From: Bacillota bacterium
Lineage (GTDB): Bacteria; Bacillota; UBA994
Assembly: GCA_009773495.1 (NCBI GenBank)
Contig: WSXW01000014.1
Span: 1,983-49,834, forward strand
DNA: 47,852 nt
Direction of reading: 5' to 3'
Part shown: positions 31,512-40,178 of the stretch, in pieces
Numbering within the stretch: position 1 is the first letter of the stretch
Layout: each line of letters starts with the position of its first letter
The notes under the pieces: model-generated
The model's input: the letters and a program-made list of their open reading frames with translations, nothing else
The model's database searches: none
What the model was told of the DNA's origin: nothing
Made by a program: the position numbers and the translations under genes

Positions 31512-34127
31512 TTAGACTCCTCCTTTGAGGCCTTGTGCCATTAATGTGTTAAGTAATTCAAGTTCTTCCTCGCGCGTGGAGATGGTTCCGTCCAAACGGG
31601 CCTTTTTTAACTGTCTTAGGATGCGGCCCATCACTGGACCAGGGCGCACGCCGTTGGCAATGAGGTCAGTTCCGCTTAAGGATGGTGCTACTGAGCCTAA
31701 GTTCAAAAGATTAGTGAGCTTAGTAAGTCCTTCCTCTCCCACTAACGCGGCGATGAGGAATCTAGTCTCAGGGTAGAGAGGCTCTAGCATGAGCCATAAG
31801 TCTGAGGGCGTAGTAAATTCATCATGCATGCCGCGCATAATGTCTTCAGCGTGCTCCATAAATTCTTGAGAAATCTCTTTAGATTTCTTGGGGAGGCGCA
31901 GCATCTCGATTAGTTCAGGCCATGCCAAGAATGGCTGGTAAAGCAGCAAAATTACCACATAGAGTGAGAAGGTGTCTAAGCCCTCTAAATCCTGTTGTGC
32001 CACATCTCTAAGGAGATTAATCTGTCTATCCGATAGAACAAAGGCGGGCAAAAAATGCTGCCAAACCTTAAGCTCGTCCATACGCAAGATGGACTTGGGA
32101 GCCGCATCTTCACTGAGCAAGAGGCGCAGTTCATCACGCAGTTTCTCACGGGAGACTTTTTCTAAAACCCCGTTATCTAGGGCATTGCGCAGAAAACGCT
32201 CGGTTTGTTCCTCTAGCTTAAACCCATAGCGCTGTTCGAAGCGTACAGCCCTAATAATCCTAGTGGGGTCTTCGACAAAACTGAGGTTATAAAGCACCCG
32301 TACTAGTCCTTGCTTAAGGTCTTCCCTAGCCCCAAAGAAGTCCAAGAGATTGCCGAAAGAGCTGGGGTTTAGCACTACAGCTAATGTATTAATGGTGAAG
32401 TCCCGACGATAGAGGTCCTTCTTAATAGTAGCGTTCTCCACTTCCGGCATAGCCGCCGGCATGGCGTAAAACTCCGTACGCGCAGTCACAAAGTCGATGT
32501 GTTCGCCACTAGGCAAGCTCAGAGTTGCTGTACCAAATTTAGGGTACTCTACACACTCAGCATGCAGCAGTTTGGCGACGCCTCGTGCAATAGGCGCGGC
32601 TTCTGGTTCAATCACTATGTCGATATCAACGTTGTTGTACCCCATGAGGATATCGCGCACCATACCGCCTACTAGATAAGCCCGAGAGCCTTGTCGCTCG
32701 GCCTCTTGGGCGATTAGAAGTAAAATACCTATCCGTTTTGAGCCGAGGTGGCTCTCGAGTAGCTCGGTGATGTTTTCTGCGGCAATGTTATCTGGGGTAG
32801 GTTCGGCCCGATAGGTTACCTGGTACCAATGAGGATAACTCTTGCCGTGCAGCGTGCGGAGGACATCGGTTCTAGTTACTATACCCACGAGGGCCCCGTC
32901 CTGATCCATAACTGGGAGGCGTCCAATATCTTTTTGGATTAGTAAGCGCTGAATTTCATCTACAGAGGCATTGCTTTGCACACCGACTACTGCGGTAGAC
33001 ATGAAACCCTTGACCGGCGCATTTTGCAATCCGTGGTGGTTGGCTTTGTCAAGGTCGCGCCTAGAAATAATCCCTAGCAGTCTACCATCCAGCACGACGG
33101 GTAACCCACTATGCCCGCTGCGGAGCATAATGCGGCCTGCGTCTGCCATTGTTGTATCGGGGTCAACGCTCCTAACTGGCTGGCTCATAATATCTGATGC
33201 ACGTAGGGGCGGCTCGACAATATTCGGCAGTGCCTGCTGCACTTTGGTTATTACACTTTCCATAGTCTCCCCTTTGACGGTCGCTGAGGCTGCTTGGCGA
33301 TGCCCGTTCCCCCCAAAGGGTTGCATGAGCTTCTTCATGTTGATGCGGTCCTGCTTGCTTCGTCCTACAATATGAATGCGATCATCCATATTGACTATAG
33401 CCACACAGGCGTCGCAGTCATCTATTTCGGTTAGCCGCGATGTTAGCTGCGCTAGTCCATCTATGTATTCCGCAATTTCACACGTTGTTATCCGAATCTT
33501 GGCCTCGTTGACCACGATTTCTTGCGAAGCAGCCAGCAAGTCTTCGAAGAGTGTGCGTTGCCCATCAGAAAGTGGGCTCCGGGTGTAATTAGCCACTACT
33601 TCAAGATTAGCACCCTGGTCTAACAAGAATGCTACAGCCTTAACGTCGCGGCTAGTAGTATATTTTGCAGTTAGGCAACCAGTATCAGAGTAGATAGCTG
33701 TAGCTAGGATAGTGGCTATGCTCGCAGATAGTGCTAGGCCGCGTTCCATGATTTCTTCTACTAAGAGAGTCGTAGCAGCACCTATTTCGTGCACAACTAC
33801 TTCCGCCCACTCAGGCAGAGACTCTTGCCGAGGGTGATGGTCAATTATAGTTAGTTTCACCCGTGGGTTAAAGAATACTTCTTTGAATTTGCCAATACGC
33901 TGGCTGTTCTGCGTATCTACCACTATGAGGTGTTCGACTTGCTGCACATTTATGTGTTCTAAAGGAGTGAGGTTGACACTGTCTTTGTATAACGAATAAA
34001 GTTCTCGAACTTTCTTGTTGATGTGCCCCGAGAAACACGCCACGGCTTTTGGGCGTAAGACCTTAGCGGCCGTAAGGCATCCGAGAGCATCGAAATCGGC
34101 GTTAGTATGACACACGATAACCTCCAA
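31512..34127 (-). CDS. DHH-CBS-poly(A)/CCA nucleotidyltransferase fusion
   Basis: This 871-residue protein has three parts. Residues 1-300 are a DHH/DHHA1 phosphoesterase (NADFDALGC near 10, DHHPR near 97, HRQAA near 275). Residues 305-430 are two CBS domains (IMSQPVRSVDPDTTMADA, FMSTAVVGVQ). Residues 450-871 are a class II tRNA nucleotidyltransferase/poly(A) polymerase, with GGMVRDILMG, DIDIVIE and RRDFTINTLA. Such fusions add A or CCA to tRNAs in several deep lineages. The one tRNA here already encodes CCA, so repair is the likelier duty. The start is TTG, 7 bases after AAGGAGG. It heads the operon with M50, scpA and scpB. Confidence 0.93.
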   Translation of the reverse strand: MEVIVCHTNADFDALGCLTAAKVLRPKAVACFSGHINKKVRELYSLYKDSVNLTPLEHINVQQVEHLIVVDTQNSQRIGKFKEVFFNPRVKLTIIDHHPRQESLPEWAEVVVHEIGAATTLLVEEIMERGLALSASIATILATAIYSDTGCLTAKYTTSRDVKAVAFLLDQGANLEVVANYTRSPLSDGQRTLFEDLLAASQEIVVNEAKIRITTCEIAEYIDGLAQLTSRLTEIDDCDACVAIVNMDDRIHIVGRSKQDRINMKKLMQPFGGNGHRQAASATVKGETMESVITKVQQALPNIVEPPLRASDIMSQPVRSVDPDTTMADAGRIMLRSGHSGLPVVLDGRLLGIISRRDLDKANHHGLQNAPVKGFMSTAVVGVQSNASVDEIQRLLIQKDIGRLPVMDQDGALVGIVTRTDVLRTLHGKSYPHWYQVTYRAEPTPDNIAAENITELLESHLGSKRIGILLLIAQEAERQGSRAYLVGGMVRDILMGYNNVDIDIVIEPEAAPIARGVAKLLHAECVEYPKFGTATLSLPSGEHIDFVTARTEFYAMPAAMPEVENATIKKDLYRRDFTINTLAVVLNPSSFGNLLDFFGAREDLKQGLVRVLYNLSFVEDPTRIIRAVRFEQRYGFKLEEQTERFLRNALDNGVLEKVSREKLRDELRLLLSEDAAPKSILRMDELKVWQHFLPAFVLSDRQINLLRDVAQQDLEGLDTFSLYVVILLLYQPFLAWPELIEMLRLPKKSKEISQEFMEHAEDIMRGMHDEFTTPSDLWLMLEPLYPETRFLIAALVGEEGLTKLTNLLNLGSVAPSLSGTDLIANGVRPGPVMGRILRQLKKARLDGTISTREEELELLNTLMAQGLKGGV

Positions 34128-34175
34128 GTCATCACCTCCTTGACCTTAAACTACCTTATTATAGCACAAAGCAAA

Positions 34176-34228
34176 GTCCAAGAGGCTGACTCTGAGTCAG
34201 TCTCTTGGACGTGCTTGGCGTTTTTTTC
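34176..34228. terminator. Long hairpin between pseudogene and poly(A) polymerase
   Basis: GTCCAAGAG at 34176-34184 pairs with CTCTTGGAC at 34202-34210, and CTGAC/GTCAG extends the stem inward past one mismatch. A T7 run at 34221-34227 follows on the plus strand. On the minus strand it lies between the decayed gene (and spoVA operon) and the poly(A)-polymerase gene. Confidence 0.7.
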
Positions 34229-34281
34229 ACGTTTAGTTAATGTCCCCGATCTCCAAAGGACGTGAGGCACTACCTTTCGCC

Positions 34282-34760
34282 TTATTGGATCTTATACAAG
34301 CGCCACACCCTATTTTGAAACACTTCTAGCCCCTGCTTAACCCAACGATAATGCTCTACGTTCTCTATGATCTGTGACTCCTTAGTGTCTAAATCATAAA
34401 CCCCTACGCTGCCTTCCTTCCTAAATGTTGCTATATACTTCCCGTCTAGACTGCGTCGTGGGCTGTTATACAGCAGGCCAATGTCAGTAAAGGTATGATA
34501 TTCAGAAACAGTGCCATCCAAACTAACCAACTTCAATTCTAACTGGGGGCTTAACCCGACTTCGATAAACAGGATCATATCATCCATCCACCCTAGGTTT
34601 ACTACGTGCTGTTGGTCATTCAGTACCCACGTAAGCTTCTTGTGCCTCGAGCTTCACCTGTTATTCAAACTAACGTAAACCATGCACGTTTGGGGGAGGG
34701 GGGAGCTATCTCCAACGGTCAGCTTTTTACTGCCAATAGCACTTCTCTCGGCCTCGTGAT
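34282..34760 (-). pseudogene. Decayed WD40/TolB-like beta-propeller protein
   Basis: An intact 101-codon minus-strand stretch ending at 34282 carries YNSPRRSLDGKYIATF and VGVYDLDTKESQII, a PD40/WD40-like repeat. Coding-like sequence continues in frame upstream (LTWVLNDQQHVVNLGW) but meets a TGA near 34640 without a start. Above that, fragments in shifting frames read KKLTVGDSSP and then PSPKRAWFTLV, with the change at a run of six C. A further one reads SITRPREVLLAV. Together these look like one propeller protein broken by several frameshifts. The next 120 bases up to spoVAE contain only the GGAACTAA-type array. Confidence 0.6.
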
Positions 34761-34859
34761 AGAGTTAAGAACTAATCGAAAATTCTGGGGTCCTGCTTAA
34801 CTCCTACTATTAGATGGAAAGTAAGCCTTTTCATGCAAAACTTCTAATTGAATCCTTTA

Positions 34860-34882
34860 GAACTAGGAACTGGGAACTAAAA
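34860..34882. repeat. Degenerate GAACTAGG-type tandem units, copy 2
   Basis: The three short units GAACTAG, GAACTGG and GAACTAA immediately follow the spoVAE stop on the minus strand. They resemble the array at 6002-6025. Confidence 0.5.
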
Positions 34883-34884
34883 TA

Positions 34885-35235
34885 TCAGCCTTTCGGATTA
34901 AAAATCAGGGCGGTGAAGAAACCAAAAATAATGGCGGCGGTGATGCCAGAGCTAGTGAGGTCGAAGATCCCTCCCAGCACCCCTACAATGCCGTTTGTTT
35001 CTAGCTCCCTAAGTGAGCCTTGCACGAGCTGGTGGCCGAAGCTAGTAATGGGCACGGATGCTCCGGCCCCGGACCATTTTACTAAAGGTTCGTACAAACC
35101 TATCCCAGACAGTACCCCGCCGCATACGACAAGCACTGTCAGTACGTGAGCAGGGGTTAAAGGGGTAAGGTCAATGAGTAGCTGCCCAATCGCACATATA
35201 ATACCACCTACTAAGAACGCCTTAAGAAAAATCAT
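34885..35235 (-). CDS. spoVAE: Stage V sporulation protein AE
   Basis: This is a membrane component of the SpoVA dipicolinate channel. It has 116 residues (SpoVAEb-like) and four hydrophobic segments: FLKAFLVGGIICAIGQLL, LTVLVVCGGVLSGIGLY, GIVGVLGGIFDL and ITAAIIFGFFTALIF. ATG 35235 follows AGGAGGAGG with 6-7 bases of spacing and overlaps the spoVAD stop by four bases. Upstream in-frame codons are only the antisense of regulatory and spoVAD sequence. Confidence 0.94.
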   Translation of the reverse strand: MIFLKAFLVGGIICAIGQLLIDLTPLTPAHVLTVLVVCGGVLSGIGLYEPLVKWSGAGASVPITSFGHQLVQGSLRELETNGIVGVLGGIFDLTSSGITAAIIFGFFTALIFNPKG

Positions 35236-36290
35236 AGTGTTCCTCCTCCTAAAGCACGGTCGTCGCATAACTCGATGGAGATCGCATGTGCAACACACGG
35301 AATAGTCTCGCCTTGTTGATAGGACGTGGGGCTTAGCAAAGCTCCTGTGCCGGCGAACAAAATGCGCTTGAGTTTGCCTTGTTTAAATGTCTCCATAATG
35401 TGGCCGCACATGACGCTAGCGCTGCAGCCGCATCCAGATCCTCCTGCGAAAACCTGTTGGCGTTCACGGTCAAAGATCATCAGGCCGCAGTCCCTTAGTC
35501 TGTTGCCAAGCTCTAGTCCCGACTGGTGCAGAAGCTCGCTAAGAATGCTGCTCCCCACGTATGCCAGATCACCGGTAAGCACCAAATCGTAATGGTCTGA
35601 CTGCAGGCCCAAGTCGGAGAAGTGCCTGAGAATGGTATCCGCCGCACTTGGCGCCATGGCCGAACCCATATCAAAGGGGTCCTTAATGCCAAGATCTACG
35701 ATCTTACCCACAGTAAAATGCGTAATGCGCGGTGCTAGGCCTGGAATGTTTTGCCCGTTGGTCAGCAACATGGCACCAGCACCTGTTACAGTGTATTGGC
35801 AATAGGGTGGTTTTTGTCCGCCATATTCAGTAGGGAAGCGGTATTGCCGCTCAGAAGAGGCATAATGGCTAGAGACTGCGGCTACAATGTACTGGGCAAA
35901 ACCGCCATCTATAAGAGCGGAACCGAGACCAATAGACTCTGCCATGGTCGAGCAAGCCCCATATAGGCCAAGCATGGGGATCCCAAGGTCTCTTGCTGCA
36001 AAGTTGGCCGAGATGCACTGATTGAGTAGATCCCCTGCTAGGAGAAAGTCGACGCTTTGTGCCGAGTGCTTACCCTTGCCAAGTGCGGTTTGAACGGCAT
36101 CCTTGAACATGCCAACTTCAGCCTTTTCCCAACTACCAGCACCATTAAGCATGTCGGGATATACGACGTCAAAGCTTCCCCTCAGTGGACCTTCTCCCTC
36201 CAAGGGCCCAACGCAAGAGGCTGAACTGACAATTGCTACAGGCCTGGAAAATGCTACAGTCTGTAAACCTAATTTTTTTGTTGCTTTCAT
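35232..36290 (-). CDS. spoVAD: Stage V sporulation protein AD
   Basis: SpoVAD is the thiolase-like soluble component that binds dipicolinic acid in the SpoVA complex. Its 352 residues include SSASCVGPLEGEGPLRGSFD, LAGDLLNQCISANFAARDLGIP, GLYGACSTMAESI and GGSGCGCSASVMCGH. All match the family, including the conserved cysteines in the last. It lies two bases after spoVAC and overlaps spoVAE by four. Confidence 0.96.
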   Translation of the reverse strand: MKATKKLGLQTVAFSRPVAIVSSASCVGPLEGEGPLRGSFDVVYPDMLNGAGSWEKAEVGMFKDAVQTALGKGKHSAQSVDFLLAGDLLNQCISANFAARDLGIPMLGLYGACSTMAESIGLGSALIDGGFAQYIVAAVSSHYASSERQYRFPTEYGGQKPPYCQYTVTGAGAMLLTNGQNIPGLAPRITHFTVGKIVDLGIKDPFDMGSAMAPSAADTILRHFSDLGLQSDHYDLVLTGDLAYVGSSILSELLHQSGLELGNRLRDCGLMIFDRERQQVFAGGSGCGCSASVMCGHIMETFKQGKLKRILFAGTGALLSPTSYQQGETIPCVAHAISIELCDDRALGGGTL

Positions 36291-36292
36291 TG

Positions 36293-36760
36293 TTACCTCA
36301 ACACGGCGTGAATTAGGCCTACTACAAATGCTGTTACCGCCCCATAAACGATTACAGGCCCCGCAAGTGAAAACATGTGGCCTCCTATGCCGAGTATTAA
36401 GCCCTCTCTCTTAAACTCTAGGGCAGACGAGACTATGGAGTTGGCAAACCCTGTTACTGGTACCCCAGCACCAGCGCCAGCAAATTGACCAAACACATCC
36501 CATACCCCTAAACCTGTGAGTAGAGCTGCAATCAGAATTAACGCTGCCACGGTAGGGTTCCCGGCCTGCTCTTGGGCGAACCCGAGACGCATGAACAGTG
36601 TCATTAATAACTGTCCAAAGACACATATCAGTCCCCCTATCACGAACGCTACTACGACATTGCGGAAGACCGGAATCTTTAACTGCTTTTGTTTAGCAAG
36701 CTGTTGGTAGTCCTTATACTGCATCTGCTGTCTAGATTTGGCCTTGGCGCTCTTCCCCAT
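36293..36760 (-). CDS. spoVAC: Stage V sporulation protein AC
   Basis: SpoVAC is the mechanosensitive channel subunit for dipicolinate movement across the inner spore membrane. It has 155 residues and a basic cytoplasmic N terminus. Hydrophobic segments are NVVVAFVIGGLICVFGQLL, TVAALILIAALLTGLGVWD, GAGVPVTGFANS and VIVYGAVTAFVVGLIHAVL. ATG 36760 sits 8 bases after GGAGG. It opens a compact spoVAC-spoVAD-spoVAE operon; the spoVAA, AB and AF genes of Bacillus are absent here. Confidence 0.95.
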   Translation of the reverse strand: MGKSAKAKSRQQMQYKDYQQLAKQKQLKIPVFRNVVVAFVIGGLICVFGQLLMTLFMRLGFAQEQAGNPTVAALILIAALLTGLGVWDVFGQFAGAGAGVPVTGFANSIVSSALEFKREGLILGIGGHMFSLAGPVIVYGAVTAFVVGLIHAVLR

Positions 36761-36850
36761 GTTTCCCACCTCCAGTACTTAGTTTTGTCCAGTGTTCCCT
36801 CCTTCATGCACAAAGGCATGTTCTCCTTGCGGAAAAAATGCCCTTGTAAT

Positions 36851-37063
36851 TTATCTCCTGTGGTCTACTGCAAAAGCTACCTTTACGTTGGCTTTGTACT
36901 CTACAATGTGGCCATTTTCGACGTTACCAGTTAAGTTGTAGATTTCTACTCCCGTAATGTTATCGACAGTTCGTGATGCCTCTTGCACTGCACTCTCCAC
37001 AGCATCTTGCCAGCTATTAGCTGACTCTCCGACTAGCTCCAAAACTTTGACAACTTGAGACAT
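36851..37063 (-). CDS. Dodecin, flavin-binding storage protein
   Basis: This 70-residue protein is recognisable as dodecin: VVKVLELVGESANSWQDAVE, AVQEASRTVDNITGVEI and IVEYKANVKVAFAVD give the one-helix, three-strand unit that forms a hollow dodecamer. It holds flavin and related cofactors; the flavin-stacking tryptophan is in NSWQDA. GAGGAGG is 5 bases before the ATG. It lies between sigF and spoVAC, and its first 47 bases overlap the end of the small membrane-protein gene, so forespore expression is plausible. Confidence 0.93.
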   Translation of the reverse strand: MSQVVKVLELVGESANSWQDAVESAVQEASRTVDNITGVEIYNLTGNVENGHIVEYKANVKVAFAVDHRR

Positions 37064-37223
37064 GGTCTACCTCCTCAACTCCATAGATTAACTGCACGAT
37101 GGTTGCGCCGTTGGGTTGTTTCTCTTGGGAGCGAAGGGTAAGGAACAGCCAAGACCCTGCAGACACAAACAATACTAGGACCAAAGCCATAATTACCACT
37201 TGACGACGGGTTAGGCGAACCAC
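37017..37223 (-). CDS. Small single-span membrane protein
   Basis: I do not recognise this 68-residue protein. GTG 37223 is chosen because GAGGTGG lies 5 bases upstream. It has a basic N terminus (VRLTRRQ), one membrane helix (VIMALVLVLFVSAGSWLFLTL) and a short outer part. Its last 15 or so residues are read in another frame through the dodecin start, so they are unlikely to be under selection by themselves. It follows sigF by 80 bases and could be the first gene of a dodecin message. Confidence 0.55.
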   Translation of the reverse strand: MVRLTRRQVVIMALVLVLFVSAGSWLFLTLRSQEKQPNGATIVQLIYGVEEVDHVSSCQSFGASRRVS

Positions 37224-37303
37224 ATATACCACCTCGCTAAGCAGATTTCAACCGCGTGTGGTCGCTTATGAGTAGTATCACCTGCCCGGTTTTTTTAATG
37301 CAA

Positions 37304-38068
37304 TCAGAGAAGCATTTGCCTTAGGCGGGTGAGAATGGCTTTTTCGAGCCTTGATATCTGAACCTGACTTACGCTTAGTTCTTCTGCTACCTGAGTTTGG
37401 GTCTTGTTTTCAAAGTAGCGTGCCGTAATGATGCGCTGTTCCCGCGGAGTGAGAGCTTTCATAATCTGGCGGAGTGCCAGACCTTCGACTAGCCCCTCTT
37501 CACCCGAGTCTTCTTGTTTGACTCTATCGACTAAGTAGACAGGATGTCCATCATCCTGGAATACCTTTTCCTCGAGCGACGATGGTGCCCGCAAGGCTTC
37601 TATTGCTTCAATTACATCTTCTTCGCAGAGCTCCAGAAATTCTGCTATCTCGCTAATCCTTGGCTCACGGTCTAGTTTTTTTCTGAGTTCATCGTTTGCT
37701 CGACGCACTTTAACTGCAGTCTCCTTAACAGAGCGCGAAACCTTGATAGGCCCATCATCTCGTAGGAACCGACGGATTTCTCCGATTATTAAGGGCACAG
37801 CATATGTCGAAAATCGGACGTTATAGGATAAGTCGAATTTTTTAATGGCTTTAAGTAGACCTATGGAGCCGATTTGGAAAAGATCTTCTGGGTCGTGGCC
37901 TGAGTTAAGGAAACGTGCAACAATTGAATACACTAGCCGCAGATGGCCTGCCAGCAATAGGTCTTGTACCTCGATTTCTCCGGCCCTCAAACGCCGGATG
38001 AGGGCCTGCGTATCTTCTTCATTGAGCACCGGACCAGATGCTAGCTTTTTAGCACTTATGGCGTCCAT
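37304..38068 (-). CDS. sigF: RNA polymerase sigma-F factor
   Basis: Sigma F is the first forespore-specific sigma factor. Its 254 residues show region 2 (LRLVYSIVARFLNSGHDPEDLFQIGSIGLLKAIKKFD), region 3 and the region 4 helix-turn-helix (TQVAEELSVSQVQISRLEKAIL). The ATG overlaps the spoIIAB stop as TAATG, so synthesis is tied to its anti-sigma factor. It is last in spoIIAA-spoIIAB-sigF. Confidence 0.96.
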   Translation of the reverse strand: MDAISAKKLASGPVLNEEDTQALIRRLRAGEIEVQDLLLAGHLRLVYSIVARFLNSGHDPEDLFQIGSIGLLKAIKKFDLSYNVRFSTYAVPLIIGEIRRFLRDDGPIKVSRSVKETAVKVRRANDELRKKLDREPRISEIAEFLELCEEDVIEAIEALRAPSSLEEKVFQDDGHPVYLVDRVKQEDSGEEGLVEGLALRQIMKALTPREQRIITARYFENKTQTQVAEELSVSQVQISRLEKAILTRLRQMLL

Positions 38069-38502
38069 TATTGCGGGGTAGGCGAAACAAAATATTTTAC
38101 CATCTTAATTACAGTGCCTTTCCCCGGCGCAGAGGAAACGGTGAGCTCGTCCATAAAGCTCTCCATCACTGTAAAGCCTAGCCCGCTACGCTCCTGTTCG
38201 GGTTTAGTAGTGAAGAGCGGTTCGCGGGCTTGTTCAACATTTTCTATCCCTTGCCCGTGATCTTGAATGACTATTTCGAATCTGCCTTCGGACACTTGTC
38301 CACGGAGAGTAATCTCGCCTGTAGTTTGCTCGTAGCCATGGATTATTACATTCGTTACTGCCTCTGAGACGGCAGTTTTTATTTCGTTAATATCTGCTAA
38401 GGACCAATCCCCTACTTGGAGTGCGAACAATGCTGCTACAGTGCGAGCAAATTTCTCGTTTACAGACAGCGCAGGCAAGCGCATTTCAAACCAGTTTTCC
38501 AT
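38068..38502 (-). CDS. spoIIAB: Anti-sigma-F factor and protein kinase
   Basis: SpoIIAB holds sigma F inactive and phosphorylates SpoIIAA. The 144 residues carry the GHKL ATP-binding boxes: EAVTNVIIHGY (N box), VIQDHGQGIEN (G1) and GLGFTVMESF (G2). AGGAGTG precedes the ATG. Order and overlap with sigF are as in all spore formers. Confidence 0.96.
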   Translation of the reverse strand: MENWFEMRLPALSVNEKFARTVAALFALQVGDWSLADINEIKTAVSEAVTNVIIHGYEQTTGEITLRGQVSEGRFEIVIQDHGQGIENVEQAREPLFTTKPEQERSGLGFTVMESFMDELTVSSAPGKGTVIKMVKYFVSPTPQ

Positions 38503-38513
38503 CTTCTACACTC

Positions 38514-38858
38514 CTACTCTCGTCTTAGCTCAGTCAGAGCTGCATCTTCTGTCGCATACACTGGGATAATCTTAGGGAGCCCTGAGAGTTCATAAAGACG
38601 CTCGATATGAGGGTGCAAGCTACACGCCGCCATACGTCCGCCTTGTGCGCTGAGGCGGCGATAGCGTCCTAAGATTACTCCCAGTCCCGAGCTATCCATA
38701 AACTTCAGACCTGAAAGGTTGAGCAACACATGCTGTGCAATATCCTTATCTAGTTCTTTCTCCACTGTCTGGCGTAACCCGTCCGCGGTATGATGGTCGA
38801 GCTCCCCCTTGAGAGTAACTACTAAAACATTACTGCGGTAGCGCATGGTAATCTCCAT
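38514..38858 (-). CDS. spoIIAA: Anti-anti-sigma factor
   Basis: SpoIIAA is a STAS-domain protein that releases sigma F when unphosphorylated. The phospho-acceptor serine lies in FMDSSGLGVILGRY at about residues 53-66. ATG 38858 is preferred because AAGGAGG lies 9 bases upstream, and it gives 114 residues, close to the 117 of Bacillus. An earlier ATG directly abuts the ribosome site. Confidence 0.95.
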   Translation of the reverse strand: MEITMRYRSNVLVVTLKGELDHHTADGLRQTVEKELDKDIAQHVLLNLSGLKFMDSSGLGVILGRYRRLSAQGGRMAACSLHPHIERLYELSGLPKIIPVYATEDAALTELRRE

Positions 38859-38886
38859 AATTTTCATCCTCCTTTTTCCTTGACTT

Positions 38887-38915
38887 AGTTCTAGTTCTAT
38901 ATGTGAAAATCCTGC
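38887..38915 (-). promoter_or_regulatory. Possible sigma-H promoter of spoIIA operon
   Basis: Between the dacF terminator and spoIIAA the minus strand reads GCAGGATTT (rightmost base near 38915), resembling the sigma-H -35 element RnAGGAWWW. GAACT sequences follow 9 and 15 bases later, but neither gives an exact GAAT at the right distance. Sigma H controls spoIIA in known spore formers, so the location is right and the match is only partial. Confidence 0.35.
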
Positions 38916-38921
38916 CAAGAG

Positions 38922-38950
38922 AAAAGTTAAAGCCCCATCAGGGGCTTAGA
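38922..38950 (-). terminator. Terminator after dacF
   Basis: AAGCCCC (38930-38936) and GGGGCTT (38941-38947) pair around ATCA, followed by TAACTTTT on the minus strand. It begins just past the dacF stop and sets dacF apart from spoIIA. Confidence 0.8.
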
Positions 38951-38952
38951 AC

Positions 38953-40122
38953 TTAGCGGAGTAATCTTTCCCACAGCCGGGCGAAGTGAAGCCACAACGG
39001 CGCTCGCTCCACGTTTTCGGCTGCGAGTAGGTCGACGCAGCCAATATCATTGCCGTCACGCAATACGGTGAGAGTTCCTACCTTTTGGCCCACATGGAGC
39101 GGCGCAGTCAAAGGCAACCAGTCGGTCTTTTGTTCGAGCTTACCCTTAGTGCCCTTAGGCGTAAGAATGTCTAAGTCATCTTTTACTATGGCCTTTACTT
39201 TAGGGTGTTTACCCTTAGAAACCTCAGTTGTGCCAATTTCCTGACCTTCCGTAAAGATACGTCTTCCTTCGAAGTTGGCAAACCCATAATCGAGTAAACG
39301 GACGATATCGCTCCTGCGGTCAGTAGTCGTGGCAGCCCCCAGCACCACGGCGATCAGGCGGAGATCCCCGCGTTTAGCTGTAGACGATAGGCACCACATG
39401 GACTTAGTTGTTTTACCCGTCTTGAGTCCGTCGTAGCCACTGTAGCTAGCTAGCAACTCCCGATTGGGGCTAGTGAGATTTGAAGTAAGTTTGGCCCGTT
39501 CAAGGGCTGTTACCCGTATGGTAGAAAAGTCAAAAATCTTCTCGTGCCTGATGAGCTCGCGTGACATCAGGACTACGTCATAAGCGCTGGAGTAAGGATC
39601 ATCTATATCTAGCCCACAGGCGTTAGTAAACTTGGTGTTCTGCATACCGAGCTGTCCAGCCCGTTCGTTCATCATGGCGACAAAGCCTTCTTCACTACCC
39701 GCAACAAATTCTGCTAAGGCTACGGCGCAATCATTTGCGGATACGACTGCTACGGCCAAGAACAACTCTTCGACAGTAAGGGTTTCACCCTCTTCGAGCC
39801 AGATTTGTGACCCGCCATAGCTGCGCGCGTGGCTACTGGTGCGGACTTTGTCATCCCAACTAATTTTCTCATCGGCAATGGCTTCAAGGACTAAGAGCAT
39901 CGTCATTACCTTGGTTATGCTGGCAATCGCGCGAGGTTCGTGCTCATTTTTCTCTAGCAGAATCGTTCCGGTACCAGCATCCATAAGGATGACAGAGGGA
40001 GATTTAAGAGATTCTTCTAGTGCCAAAGCTGGCAGGCTAGGTTGTGAACAATAGGCGAATGTCGATGTTGTTAGCACAAAGCATAGGGCTAAAGCTACGG
40101 CCCGAAGTATAGTCTTTGGCAT
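38953..40122 (-). CDS. dacF: Sporulation D-alanyl-D-alanine carboxypeptidase DacF
   Basis: This is a second serine DD-carboxypeptidase. The start at ATG 40122, 6 bases from AAGGAGG, gives 389 residues and an immediate signal peptide (ILRAVALALCFVLTTSTFAYC). Active-site motifs are SITK at 68-71, SAND near 126 and KTGKTT near 234. Position next to spoIIA and the family resemblance identify DacF, a forespore-expressed enzyme that tunes cortex cross-linking. Confidence 0.94.
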   Translation of the reverse strand: MPKTILRAVALALCFVLTTSTFAYCSQPSLPALALEESLKSPSVILMDAGTGTILLEKNEHEPRAIASITKVMTMLLVLEAIADEKISWDDKVRTSSHARSYGGSQIWLEEGETLTVEELFLAVAVVSANDCAVALAEFVAGSEEGFVAMMNERAGQLGMQNTKFTNACGLDIDDPYSSAYDVVLMSRELIRHEKIFDFSTIRVTALERAKLTSNLTSPNRELLASYSGYDGLKTGKTTKSMWCLSSTAKRGDLRLIAVVLGAATTTDRRSDIVRLLDYGFANFEGRRIFTEGQEIGTTEVSKGKHPKVKAIVKDDLDILTPKGTKGKLEQKTDWLPLTAPLHVGQKVGTLTVLRDGNDIGCVDLLAAENVERAPLWLHFARLWERLLR

Positions 40123-40178
40123 GCGACAGTCCTCCTTGGCAAGTTTTTTGTAGCTTTCCCTGCCAGTGGGCTTTAATT

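Noticed and set aside
36761-36850. Possible sigma-G promoter before spoVAC (GCATT ... CATGCC)
   Set aside because: The -10 region matches the consensus poorly, so spacing alone does not support a call.
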